DNA of 64,000 nt from assembly GCF_012273895.1 (NCBI RefSeq), contig NC_052113.1, forward strand, positions 4,268,195-4,332,194. The letters run 5' to 3'. The notes below the pieces were generated by a model. The model was given only the letters and a program-made list of their open reading frames with translations, made no database searches and was not told where the DNA came from. Of this stretch, positions 1 to 10,012 are shown in pieces. Position 1 is the stretch's first letter. Each line of letters opens with the position of its first letter. The stretch is from Zerene cesonia. Lineage: Eukaryota; Arthropoda; Insecta; Lepidoptera; Pieridae. The translations under genes and the position numbers were made by a program.

Positions 1-184
1 GTTCGATTTTCTATATTCAGATATTAAGAAATAATACATACACTAGGAAATTTTATAATTTGTGGAAGCTATCAAATGAATAAGATATGGATGTTAGCAT
101 AAAACGAATAAGACACAACACATTTTAAGATGAAATTGTTGTTTGCGATGGAAGCATTAGTATTGATTCATAATCTTATTCTAG
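1..184 (+). other. intron (partial) of the channel-like gene
   Basis: This stretch precedes the first recognisable exon and ends in a usable acceptor (pyrimidine-rich run, then CTAG with AG at 183-184). A short frame from position 21 could follow a CAG at 18-20, but it hits a stop after about 20 codons with no good donor before it, so I do not call it an exon. The upstream transmembrane part of the gene must lie left of the window. Confidence 0.5.
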
Positions 185-287
185 TACTATTTTTTCAAGG
201 TAAATTCATAGTTCAAGAAGGAGATATATTTTCATGTATGTATTTTATACATGAAGGTGAAGTTGAGAAATGGTATACTGATAAAAG
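185..287 (+). CDS. HCN/CNG-like channel, cyclic-nucleotide-binding domain exon 1 of 3 seen
   Basis: This exon encodes the first beta-roll strands of a cyclic-nucleotide-binding-type domain. The translation contains GKFIVQEGD followed by MYFIHEGEVEKW, which matches the family pattern G-x-x-I-x-x-EGD...MYFI-x-x-G-x-V. It is bounded by an AG acceptor at 183-184 and a GTAATT donor at 288. Two bases complete a codon from an exon outside the window, and AG at the end is completed to Ser by the first base of the next exon. In HCN, CNG and EAG channels this domain sits on the cytosolic side, C-terminal to six membrane segments and the C-linker. None of those are in the window, so channel identity is inferred from this domain and the short tail. 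A kinase or another cNMP-domain protein is possible but less likely, because the protein ends soon after the domain. Confidence 0.8.
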
Positions 288-393
288 GTAATTATAACAA
301 ATCCTATCTAAATTTATAATCTTCAAAGTGGCCCAGACATTAGATGCTAATTAAAGTTCAGTTAAAAAATTCAACTGTGGCATAGAATCGTAC

Positions 394-586
394 TCCTACT
401 AATATTATAAATGCGAAAGTTTGTAAGGATTTGTGTGTTTGTTACTCTTTCACGCAAAAACTACTGATCCGATTGCAATGAAATTTGGTACGTAGACAGC
501 TGGACAACTGGAATAACATATAGGCAAATTTTATCCCGATATTCTTATGGGATACGCACTTACGCGAAACCGCGGGGCGCAGCTAG
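394..586 (+). mobile_element. Lep1-like non-autonomous Helitron (in channel intron)
   Basis: The element starts with TCCTACTAATATTATAAATG and ends with CGCAGCTAG followed by T, the TC...CTAG form of Helitrons. Just before the end, CGCG and GC-rich bases form the usual 3' hairpin. The body contains GATCCGATTGCAATGAAATT and the matching 'ACGTAGACAGCTGG' block. Closely related copies occur at 5023-5209, 12709-12894, 37305-37504 and 52748-52951. It sits inside the first complete intron of the channel gene in the sense direction. The base left of TC is C rather than the expected A. Confidence 0.8.
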
Positions 587-810
587 TAGTAGTTTAATAA
601 TAACTTTATATTATATTGCATACAACTGAAGGCTGTTAGTTGTTACTGACGAAAATAATATTTCACTTTAAAAATCATTAATATCTAAAAATATCAACTC
701 ATCAAAAACTCACAGTTGATTTATTCTATTCCTATTATTTATATTTCTTTTTGATTAAATGCTATTAATAGAGAAAGACAAGCTAGTTACATACTAGTTA
801 ATAATTAGAG

Positions 811-930
811 TTTTAGCGTCCTCCAAGGCTCGATTCCTCGTGCGTAAAACCTCGGTCTGTTTGATAGAGACATCACCTACTTGCCCAAAAAATCGCTTTG
901 AATTACATCTGCCCATTACCCTCATTTGGA
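811..930 (+). repeat. decayed tRNA-derived SINE fragment (family 2)
   Basis: Blocks align with the cleaner copy at 19011-19218 read on its minus strand: a B-box-like GGCTCGATTCC, then CTCGGTCTG, ATCACCTAC, an AAAAATCG block and ATCTGCCC. The A box is not recognisable. It lies in the same channel intron as the Helitron at 394-586. Confidence 0.55.
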
Positions 931-980
931 AAACGATACTTTTAAAATATACAACACAGTTAATATATTTACTATTTTAG

Positions 981-1086
981 TGGGGAAAAGAAGATGCTTT
1001 CATTGCTAACTACAAACGGTTACTTCGGCTTGATCCCGGGTCTATTTCCCAATACGCCTTACCAGTTCTCTTACTACTCTCGAACG
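981..1086 (+). CDS. HCN/CNG-like channel, cyclic-nucleotide-binding domain exon 2 of 3 seen
   Basis: The exon lies between a TTTTAG acceptor at 975-980 and a GTAAGA donor at 1087. Its first base completes the Ser codon split by the 693-base intron upstream; it then reads 35 open codons and ends in phase 0. It encodes the centre of the domain, including the region of the phosphate-binding cassette. The family motif FGE(I/L)-x-L...RTA is represented by GYFGLIPGLFPN. The Gly-Phe-Gly frame is kept, but Leu replaces the Glu and no Arg-Thr-Ala follows at the expected spacing. Agreement of phase at both junctions with uninterrupted reading makes a functional exon much more likely than a pseudogene. 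Confidence 0.8.
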
Positions 1087-1348
1087 GTAAGAGAAATATT
1101 TATGATACAATAGATATATATGATTTCTTCTCTCATTGTAATTTTTAGTAATCTCCAATTTTAGTACTCCTATTGTTTGGTGTAGATATGTAGTGTAGAT
1201 AAACTTTCTATTAAAATAACATTCACTTTCTGTTACAAAATTTTCAATTGCCTGTTGCTGTAAATAGAAAGTTTTGTTTGAATCCATTCAATCTGTTTGA
1301 ATAAAAGTACATGTAAAAATTGATTTTTTAATATTTTTACCTTATCAG
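1087..1348 (+). other. intron between channel exons 2 and 3
   Basis: A 262-base intron from GTAAGA to TTATCAG. No repeat family was recognised inside. An 81-codon minus-strand open frame here (1042-1287) overlaps the exon and has no recognisable content, so it is not called. Confidence 0.75.
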
Positions 1349-1480
1349 GTGGTAGATTTTGTCTTCCTACGATTTCACGATTGGCAAGATTTACTGCACG
1401 GGTATCCAAAAATTAAATATGATTTATACACGGGAGCCAAATTGTTGAAAAAAGAGCTGCAAAAGAATTTTATGTTCTAA
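1349..1480 (+). CDS. HCN/CNG-like channel, last exon with stop codon
   Basis: The exon starts after TTATCAG in phase 0, reads 43 codons and stops at TAA 1478-1480. It encodes VVDFVFLRFHDWQDLL, then a YP and a basic helical tail ending KKELQKNFMF. In HCN channels the same position holds the last beta strands, then the C helix introduced by 'F-x-x-L-x-x-YP', which this exon matches (DLLHGYP). The protein ends about 20 residues after that YP, so there is essentially no C-terminal extension. That is unlike long HCN and EAG tails but compatible with the short HCN-like channels predicted in insects (known from memory, not checked). Confidence 0.8.
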   Translation: MVDFVFLRFHDWQDLLHGYPKIKYDLYTGAKLLKKELQKNFMF

Positions 1481-1558
1481 CATGTGATATGAGCATAGTT
1501 TCATTATATATACGAATTATAAATGCGTTTCATTTCATTTACCAAAGATGATGTCCAA

Positions 1559-1570
1559 ATTAAAATTAAA
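1559..1570 (+). promoter_or_regulatory. candidate poly(A) signal, two ATTAAA
   Basis: Two adjacent ATTAAA hexamers lie about 80 bases after the channel stop codon. ATTAAA is the commonest variant of AATAAA, and no perfect AATAAA is seen between the stop and this point. The surrounding 1530-1680 may itself be a decayed repeat, so the call is tentative. Confidence 0.35.
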
Positions 1571-2662
1571 ATTTGTAAATGTGCCAAAATTCATCCAAAT
1601 AGTTTGAGTTGATGGTGTGATGAATAGACAGACAGAGAGACAGAGTTACTTTAATATTATAAGAATGTATTTTTATTAGTATAAAATAACAATCAGGTCT
1701 TGTACTCTATTCTTCTACAGACATGTTTAAGTTTTATACGAATTACGGAGTTGCCATTTACAAGCAATTTTATTTAATTGTATCACTGGATACCGAAGCG
1801 CTCACCTAATTATAAAAGTCAAACTAATATAATTTCCTGCCAATTTCAGTTGGGACCTTAATCGCAATTTTTTCAGCAAAATAATCTTGAAAATTTGCAA
1901 AGATTACCGCGATTTAATAAATTTGGGCTCGACGCGAATTCGCAGGATATTAAGTAACGCTCGAAGAGTTTCTGTAAGTTTATGGAATTAATACACTGTT
2001 TCCTGCCTACTTCAGTAAATTCGAAATTTAAGATAATTTGCCTTTGAATGTTTTATCCGAAATAATGTTACAATCTAATCGGCTTTTTATTAAGGTTCAA
2101 CAAGCGAGCGTCTTAAAGTTCGCCCATTTTGGGGCGAAATAATATTTTTATTTAAGCATTTGAGGGTGCGAAATTAATTGGTGTTTTTGTTTACGAAATT
2201 GCTTCCTTTGTATTGTATTTATAAACGGTAAGTAAGTTATTATATTGTCGTCAAAATGTTTAAGCTAAAATTACATTCATATTGGGGTATTTTGTCTGTG
2301 ATTTAGCTTAAACGGTACAATCGTAATAACTATAAAAGTATTTTTTCATTAAAAATATGTAGTTTGATCGGTTTTCTTAGAAAAAAAACTCCTCTAGTTA
2401 TATATCTTTACTATAAATTATAGAAGTTCGATCAAATTATTTAAACTATACTTGGAAGATAAAAGTAGTCAAGAAGCAGATTAAAGTCGAAAGTGTGTGA
2501 AGATTTTTAATGAATAATATTAAGTTAATCTTTCCAGATAGGTTTTACATCGCGATATTAAAATGCATTTATATACCACCAAGTATTATTACGTTACCTT
2601 TATTCTTTACTAATAGCTATGGTATTATGTTATCTGTGCTCATACTATGGAATAGGGATGTG
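1571..2662. other. AT-rich stretch, one repeat remnant, no gene seen
   Basis: Bases about 1575-1675 contain a GACAGACAGAGAGACAGAGTT block followed by AATATTATAAGAA, resembling the 5' end (minus sense) of another Helitron-type repeat. The remainder, to the SINE at 2671, shows no splice-bounded coding pattern on either strand. Confidence 0.4.
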
Positions 2663-2670
2663 TGGGTTAT

Positions 2671-2982
2671 CATCATCATCATCATCAGCCCATATATGTT
2701 CCCACTGCTGGGACTCAGGCCTCCTATGAGGGTTCAGGCCATAATCCACCACGCTGGCCAAGTGCGGGTTGGCAGATGTCACATGCCGTCGAACTTTTAA
2801 TTCTTGGACATGCCGGTTTCCTCACGATGTTTTCCTTCACCGTTGAAGCAGTGGTGATGTTATCTACATGCGCAGATAAATTGAAAAATCAATTTATTTC
2901 CTGCGCGCTCGCCCGGTCTCGAACCCCGACTTATCGATTTTGAAGTCCGAGGTCCTCACCACTTAGCCACCACTGCTTTATA
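2671..2982 (-). mobile_element. tRNA-derived SINE with GAT-repeat tail (Metulj-like)
   Basis: Read on the minus strand, the element begins with a tRNA-like head holding an A-box match (TGGCTAAGTGGTGA) and a B-box match (GGTTCGAGACC). It continues through a tRNA-unrelated body and ends in a (GAT)n tail, seen on the plus strand as repeated ATC at 2671. The sequence TGGGTTAT occurs immediately on both sides (2663-2670 and 2983-2990), a good target-site duplication. This is the only complete copy of the family here; shorter ones are at 20422, 40937, 41532, 47498 and 61540. Poly-His and other small open frames over it are artefacts of the tail. Confidence 0.85.
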
Positions 2983-2990
2983 TGGGTTAT

Positions 2991-3579
2991 ATTGATACAA
3001 AATATGTATATGTTAAGGTAAAAGCAATGTAAATAGATAATAACCAACGCACATGGTAAATGTAGTGAATTATCCATCGGTAAATGTTATTAATTTGAAA
3101 GTTTTTACAACTTTTACCACGAGCACTGGTAATAATGTATAGTTCCCGGTAATGTTATATAATAACCGCACTATCCACATGTACCCTGACATTTATATAC
3201 TTAAATACTCAATACCTACTGCTAGGAATTTCACGAGACTGTAAATCCAGTTGTTCCAATTTCTCAATTGTCTTCGCTGAAGCCGTTACCTCCTTCATAG
3301 CAATTCCATTTGTAAATTTTTCATTCTATTATGGAAGCAATAAAAGTCGTGGATATTTCATCTCGACCGCGGTTTATGGCCGATGAAGCTTATAAAAGGT
3401 ACAATTTCAATTATCACTTCGCTTCTTTCAAAGGCTATTTGTTTCAATTTATCGTCACCTAAATGTTGCCTGCGAATCGTTTTATTTGGGAAATGGAAAT
3501 AGCAAATGATTTTAAGAGTGTTCGTATGAGATAAGTATGTACTTGATGATTACATTTTCAAATATCTAAATATAAAACA
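2991..3579. other. AT-rich stretch, nothing recognised
   Basis: No repeat family, splice-bounded frame or RNA gene was recognised. A slightly GC-richer patch at 3280-3420 has no long open frame. Confidence 0.4.
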
Positions 3580-3720
3580 CTAGCTGTTCGCCCCGGCTTC
3601 GCCCCTAGTATATATATAGCCTATATCATTCAGTGAAGTTACAGCTTTCTAATGGTGAAAGAATTTTTAAAATCGGTCCAGTAGTTTTTAAGTTTATCCA
3701 TTACAAAAAAAAAAAAACAA
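3580..3720 (-). mobile_element. Helitron-like fragment, family C
   Basis: On the plus strand it opens with CTAGCTGTTCGCCCCGGC (the minus-strand 3' end, CTAG at 3580-3583). It continues with a TTCTAATGGTGAAAGAATTT block and AATCGGTCCAGTAGTTTTT, then an A-rich run. A mirror copy is at 34870-35001 and a weaker one at 54900-55015. The outer (A-rich) end is not sharply defined. Confidence 0.6.
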
Positions 3721-4284
3721 AGTTAATGTAGATAACGATAAGCAATTTGGAATTTAAGAAATTACTCGCAATAAAATAGTAAAAGCTATCAACTTGACGG
3801 ATGATGGTATTTGATGTCATTGCATTGCATTGCATCGAATAAATTTAAAAAGGAATGAAGTATGTACAATTTATTATCACACCTATGTATACATTATACT
3901 ATAATTTTGCGTCTTTTGAATTCAATTACGGATAAATCCTTTGTTAACGCCCAGACTAATTTGCCTGAGGCATATTAAATACTAAAGTTAATTCCACTTT
4001 CTTCGTCATTTCATACTCCAAATATTCTAGCAAAATATTAAGCTAGATATTTTAACATCTAAAATATTATGTACTTGTTCAATCTTGTCTCGCGTGAAAT
4101 TAAACTGGATAGTAGTTCAGTGTTGGTTAAAGTTTAAGATGAGATGAGCTCAATGCTTCAAAGCATCTGTGGCGGATTAGGTAAATTACAAGTACTTTGC
4201 TCGTTATATGACTAGTTGCATTTAAAATATTTTTTTACTGATTTTGTAACTTTTATGACCAATGACAATGTAGTGTATACACCA
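3721..4284. other. AT-rich stretch with a short (CATTG) repeat
   Basis: A small tandem run of CATTG units lies near 3815-3835. Nothing else was recognised. Confidence 0.4.
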
Positions 4285-4480
4285 TCACACTAATATTATA
4301 AATGTGAAAGTTTGTTTGTTTAGATGTTTGTTTAGATTCCATTCAGAATTTGAGAAAAGTTGGTAAACAGACTGGGTATCAGCTGACTTGGATTATAGGA
4401 TACTTTTCATCCCGATTAAATGCTCCCTTGAGATAAAACAGGAATCTTGATATCCGGGCGGAACCGGGACGAGCATCTAG
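4285..4480 (+). mobile_element. non-autonomous Helitron, variant family
   Basis: The element begins TCACACTAATATTATAAATG after an A (4284) and ends GAGCATCTAG before a T (4481), the A|TC...CTAG|T arrangement of Helitrons. The 3' region has GGGCGGAACCGGGACG, a GC-rich subterminal block. The body differs from the Lep1-like copies, so it is a separate family sharing the 5' start. Confidence 0.75.
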
Positions 4481-5022
4481 TAATGAATATATTCTCTTAA
4501 TATAAGAAATGACAATCATGTGATTTACCTATTCTAATGGGATGCTTCCTTTGATAATTTTACAGCGAATGAGCAGCTCGCAGCATGATTTTAATAATAT
4601 CTACATAGAATATTATTTAAAATACGTAGTCCCTATTATTACTATTAATCAATATTCAATTGGATAAGAATAGGAACTGGTCTACTAACCGACCAAACTG
4701 TATACATGATCATTTATGTTTTAAAGTAAACGCAATACAAATTGAAGGACATTTGCCGAACGTTGAATAAGCATCCATGCTTGATCACTTGTAGTTTCCA
4801 TACAAACGGAATCGATGCGACATGCATCGGTCCATATGTACACATCAACTAGAACGGTTTCCCCTTTTTAATATTGAATCTCAATCCGCCCTGATTGCGA
4901 CTAGTTGCCGACGCTTGTACAATATAAACGTGAAAAACGCGTATATTCCAGTCATATTTTTCGTGTTAAGTCGGCATTTCTTAGTTTGATATATCACTTA
5001 AATCTTGTAAGCTTATGAAATG
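4481..5022. other. no gene seen; GC-richer patch at 4740-4960
   Basis: The patch includes a short inverted repeat (CGATGC ... GCATCG near 4812-4828) and several balanced-composition stretches. No frame with splice sites could be supported. It may be a conserved non-coding element or an old repeat. Confidence 0.35.
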
Positions 5023-5209
5023 CTAGCTGCGCCCCGCGGCTTCACCCGGGTAAATCTGTATCCCGTAGGATTATCGGGACAAAAAGTTGCTTTTATGTTT
5101 ATATATCTGCGTACCAAATTTCATTGCAATCGGTTCAGTTGTCTTTACACCACAAACACACTCACATCTTTACAAACATTCGCATTTGTAATATTAGTAG
5201 ATAGTAGGA
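5023..5209 (-). mobile_element. Lep1-like non-autonomous Helitron
   Basis: CTAGCTGCGCCCCGCGGC at the left is the reverse of the 3' end, and AATATTAGTAG...AGGA at the right is the reverse of the 5' TCCT start. The internal blocks CGTACCAAATTTCATTGCAA and ATCGGTTCAGT match the other copies. The base outside CTAG is G rather than A, so the left junction may be altered. Confidence 0.8.
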
Positions 5210-6946
5210 TTCCCATAACTTCCTAAGTATGAACACTGTTATCGAATGGTATCTTTCTATATCCATATCTATACTTATTCTGTATTTTTTCATTATGTTT
5301 TAGTGAACAAATAAAATGGGAAACGTGATAATTGCTTAATGATTCTATAGTTTTGTCAACTCTCCAAATAAGTTTCTTATATAGTTCATTAGGTACATAA
5401 TAATTTATGTTTATTGCTACTCTATATAGGTACATAAATTCTCTCACACATGCCAAATTCCTACGATGTACCTTAATTTAGAAAATAATTTTAGCCAAAC
5501 AGTTCTTGCTTCGTGAAGTCTTGGTAAGCACGTTTGTAATTAACAAGAAACAATATTTCTCTAACACAATAGCCGATATTAACAATAGCTTAGCGCTAGC
5601 AGCGTAAGTTTAAATTGAATCTACAGGAATAGTTTCAAACGATAGCTTTTGTGGTTGTTAGGCGGTTCTTCATTCTTTATGTTTAACCGATCAATTGTAA
5701 GTAGTTTCGAACGAGATGTACGTAGCGGAATGATTTTAGGTTCCCACATACGGCGATCCATATTTTAAAATGCCAATAATATTATGCTTACTTATGGATT
5801 TGTTATAAACAATTATCGTATGCAGTTGATTTCTCTTATGTATTTTAGAGCGGTCAATCCTGAAGCATTGGAATGCTGTTTTCATATGGTGATGCAGATT
5901 ATTCAAATGCACTATGTTTCATAGCGATACGTGAATTGGTGTCATTGCGCGTATCGTACGTTACTAGAGGTTATATTGCGGATTTTACCATATTATATTG
6001 TGTGTTTTGGTTTAAAGGTTTTAGAGTAGTTTCTCTTTGCTTTTTTCAAGGCTTTAGATAATATAATAACTATGCCTTGTCTGACTTGGTCCAAGATATT
6101 CATCTAACATCTATTTGCTGGCATTGAAAGCAAAAAATATCTTTTACCAAGCCAGGGGTATAGAACACTTGTTCAATTATATATTGTTAAGGAGTCCTCA
6201 GATATATTTAAGAAAATATTTCAACTTGCATGATTGTATTTAATGACATAATATCTTCTATCTTTTTAAATCCCAACAACAACGTATTAATACATTGTTG
6301 GGATTTCCAAACATAAATTATTATGCAAACATGTTTGTGCTTTTAAAATACCGCTTTACTGTGGGATCAACACACTATTCCTATTTGCGCAATGACATAA
6401 ATACGATAAATCTTGGTAGTGGAATAAAAAATTACGAGGTGTCTTCATATTTCTGAACAAAAAAGAAGCAATATGAGGTAAGCGCTTTATTCTTCGCACT
6501 TTATGAAAGAGTATTAGATGCACCATAATAAGCTTACTCCACAATACGCAGCATCAAGACAAAGCGCTGTGCCGAGCATTAACTTGATTGAGTTAAATGG
6601 ACTTCACTATACCTTTCTTTACTTCACCTGCAATGCAATTTTAACTTTATCTCTTGAGTATACAGCTCATTTTTCAAATACCGAGATTCATCATGTTCGT
6701 ACACTAAGGTAAAATAAATGGCAAACTATGAAGTTTTCACAAACATTCTGTTAGAAGGAATATCTGTGGACACATTACATGTTTTCTTTTGATTTATTCC
6801 GTGTTTGTTTATGGGATTTATGCATATTTTGTATGTATTTTCATACAATTTTTTTCATTCATTAAACACAATTAAGGTGTTAATAGAATTGTGTATTAGT
6901 ATTCAGTCAGTCGTGAATGAAAACAGAGCTATCGAACCGTCATTAT
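5210..6946. other. AT-rich stretch, no gene seen
   Basis: Several 60-80 codon open frames occur on both strands, but their composition simply follows the AT-rich DNA and none shows a recognisable motif. A perfect hairpin at 6268-6306 is listed separately. Confidence 0.4.
6268..6306. repeat. perfect 12-bp inverted repeat
   Basis: AAATCCCAACAA (6268-6279) pairs perfectly with TTGTTGGGATTT (6295-6306) across a 15-base loop that itself contains GTATTAATAC. It is not part of any repeat family recognised here. Confidence 0.7.
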
Positions 6947-6949
6947 GTA

Positions 6950-7170
6950 TCATTGTGGGAGTCGAGCATGCTTCGGCACGAATTGGGCCAGCTCGCACCG
7001 GGGAAGTACCACACCCCCACAGAAAACCGGCGTGAAATAGTGGCATGCCACTGTGTTTCGTACGGTGAGTGGGGGAGCCGGAGGCCCGTTTCCTTTTCCT
7101 CACCCGTCCCAGTCCATTCCTTCTTTCCAGTCGTTAATCCATTCCTTTTCCCTTATCCCAAAAAATAGTA
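6950..7170 (+). repeat. interspersed repeat (GTGGGAGTCGAGC family), best copy
   Basis: The header GTGGGAGTCGAGC, then CGAATTGGGCCAGCTCGCAC, a TACCACACCCCCACAG block and GTGAGTGGGGGAGCCGGAG, leads into a pyrimidine-rich CCATTCCTTCTTTCC region. The same modules recur at 15605 (+), 42515 (+, decayed) and 43942 (-). The later modules recur at 32570 (-) and 56612 (+). No coding capacity is seen. The family name is unknown to me, but it behaves as a SINE-like dispersed element. Confidence 0.75.
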
Positions 7171-9335
7171 TATATGGTATAGCCTATTTTCATTTTATAC
7201 TACTTCAATAATATCATATTAAACTATAAAAAATTTTTATTACACAACCAAGTATATATGTTGATTAATTGTTTGTGTTTGCTTGTTATGTTTTACGTTA
7301 AATAAAAAATTAAGTAGGTATTTATGAGAGAGCTTATTTGAAAAATACGTTAATAACTACAGCGTATGCAGAATAATTTACATAATATAAAATCGATATA
7401 AGATGATTTTAAATTCAGATATCCGTTTACTTTGTACCCAAAGGGTTCCATCAATCAGCTTCAATTCTCTCGGCAAATCGTGCTCAAAAGCTTCTAAATA
7501 ATGTACATGTATGTAAAATAAAACAACTGTTTTGTGATCACATGGAAATCTGAAACTATTTTAATAGAGGCTTATTAAAAATTCCATTAGCTCCACGTTC
7601 AGCTTATGAAAACATCGCTCATTTTGAAAATATTCTTTACATAGTTCAGTATTAAAATACTGAATGCTGTGTCAACCAGTGTTATTAATAACCACTGAAT
7701 ATCCAACAAAAGTTATTTAATTACGTGTTATGTCAAAACATAATAACAATACAGAGTTACTGAATTAATTTAAAAGGCAAAATGTATTATGTAATATTAT
7801 GTAATATAATGTAGGTATGTATTATATTGTTATATTTTGGATTTGATTATGCTTCATAATTTAATAATTAAGATAATTCTTAAAAAAAAAATTGTAATGT
7901 CCTATTATAAAGTTTTAACATATTCAAGAGTTAATTCCTAATATGTTTATTTTTGCTAGAAACAGTCTAGAAAAAATAAACTTTTTGGTTGCCGGGAACC
8001 AAAGCTCTCCCCTTCTCCCCAAAGTGAGATAAGTTGAGATTCAACTCGACCTCTTCTCCGCAATTAATGGGCACTTTCTTTATACTAGAATTACCACTTA
8101 CAAAATGAACAATCATTAATATGAATTAAATTATGTTCATTTCCATGAAAATACTTAAAGTCCTCACACAGATTAAAAAAATTAAAAAAGAAAACAAACA
8201 GATGAACTCGAATACAGAATTGTTTACACATCTAGCATTCGATTAAAGTTAAATATTTTTACTCACGAAAAATCTATTAACGTTGGAACAAAAGGGCTCC
8301 ACACGAGGTAATGGCGTTGTCACTTATTCAAGCGTAGTGCTCGGGAAAATTGAAAGGAGTATTGGTTTTGTGGCAGTACATTAGCCCTTCTTGTGGCGAC
8401 GTCGAACGAGAGCACTTTGGAAAATATCTGCGGCGATCAGTTTCATTTTTAAATCCTTCGCGGTTTAAACTTGCTGCATTATGAGCGCGAAGCGTTTGCA
8501 CTTCATTTATTGCACGAATTTCTAACATACTTTAGAAATTTTAGAAATTTTGAATGCTATAAAACTAAAAATTAAATTCTAACATACTTAACAAAACTTT
8601 TGCTTTAAATCATATCATATTTTAACTATAAGTACCTATTTAAAAGTAGTAATAGACACTCATTTTCATCAAAAATTCAACCAACATTAATTACCAAGTA
8701 GGTCGTACTATTTTCAAACTCGATATTAAAAGAACATAGCCTACACTGTACATTGAGTGATCCAGACAATTTTGTAACAAGTTTACTCATAAAATTCCAC
8801 AAGACGAAACATTCAACTTTTTAATTTGTGTAGTCGGCTTGAAAGTTTCTCCTTTTTCCTTATTGAAATAATGAGCTTGCAAAGTTTTTAATTAACATTC
8901 ACGAAGTTAACGATTGCGATCGGTTAGCAATCTGTAAATGGATACTGAGCACTGACCATTTCAACTTACTCCATTGACTGAGACACATAGTACTAGATAG
9001 TATATCTTATAGCAATATTCATCTAATTTCTTCATAAGGTTTTAATTTATAGACAAAAGCTCAAATACATAGACAAAAAATCTTGCAATTCATTTAAATA
9101 TCCGTAGCTAAGAACGTTGAAGGTTGTTATTTGAAAATGGCAAAAGAAATTGATATTCGTCACAAGCGTAGCTCTAAAAATTCCTACTCACAAATAAAAA
9201 AAAAAACATTACGTTCGGCAGCATTCAGGTAGGTTTTATTTTTCGTTTCAAAAAGAATTTCGGTCGCCCAAGTTTTACTTGCTACGGCTTCGTGTACCTA
9301 CGTTTTGTTTATTCATATCTTCTATGCTATATTCA
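7171..9335. other. AT-rich stretch, no gene seen
   Basis: A GC-richer island at about 8290-8530 has a 66-codon minus-strand frame without recognisable features. The 18-mer CAATTAATGGGCACTTTC at 8061-8078 recurs at 18928-18945. A pyrimidine-rich patch lies around 8000-8060. Otherwise nothing was recognised. Confidence 0.35.
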
Positions 9336-9934
9336 ATACTCGACCGGACCGATAATGTGAAATGCCTTGGTATTATAATTGATCGATATCTCACTTTTAA
9401 GATCTACATATAAACTCTAGTTTGCAGGGCACGAAAACTAATTTATATGTTCAAAAGCCCAAAAAATATTTCCGATCGCAACACAACTAGAATGGTATAG
9501 TATGCACTAGTACAATCGATAATTAACTATTATACACATGGGGTGGTAGCGCCAAAACTCATTTGATGGAAGACGAAAAGGCACAGCGTGTGATACTTAA
9601 AGTAGATGCTGGTCTTCCACACCGGTTCCCTACTGCAGACCTATATAAAATGTGGGATGTTCTGTCCATTAGGCAAACATTCATATTACAAGTAATTTTA
9701 AAGAAACACTATAACAAGAAACGCCGTAAATATAATGTACGTGAAACCGTTTCATTCAACACATTTTGTTCTCATCACTTCTTTTGCTATCTGTGTCATT
9801 TTTTATGCAACTATTCCAGGAATATTTTCAATATTTATGTACAAAATAAAAGTAACTGTACTAAAACAGTCACTAATCATCTAAATACTAATTGTCTGTC
9901 AGGTTTCTTACCTGTTCGCGGGTGGGGTTGGTGA
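9336..9934 (+). pseudogene. decayed LINE ORF2 C-terminus (jockey/CR1-like)
   Basis: The first frame has the block VKCLGIIIDRYLTFK, equivalent to the Y-L-G-V-x-x-D motif after the reverse transcriptase thumb. It continues through RKLIYMFK and YALVQSIINYYTHGV, but is broken by several stops (first at about 9410). After a shift near 9565 the frame reads AQRVILKVDAGLPHRFPT, then DLYKMWDVLSIRQTFIL, and runs open to 9934 through a weaker C-terminal region (KTVTNHLNTN). These blocks and their order match the C-terminal part of jockey/CR1-type ORF2 proteins. Stops and a frameshift show it is dead. It is probably cut off downstream by the gap at 10013. Confidence 0.8.
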
Positions 9935-10012
9935 CTTGTATATATATACCTAGTCTTGCCATAAATATTGTAATAAAGAAAAAAGAAAATTGTTAACTGC
10001 AAATAACATTTA

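Noticed and set aside
21..82. Possible extra channel exon at the window start
   Set aside because: An acceptor-like CAG precedes it, but the only open frame stops at about 80 without a usable donor.
2662..2943. Frame starting with a poly-His run
   Set aside because: It is a translation of the ATC-repeat SINE tail and SINE body.
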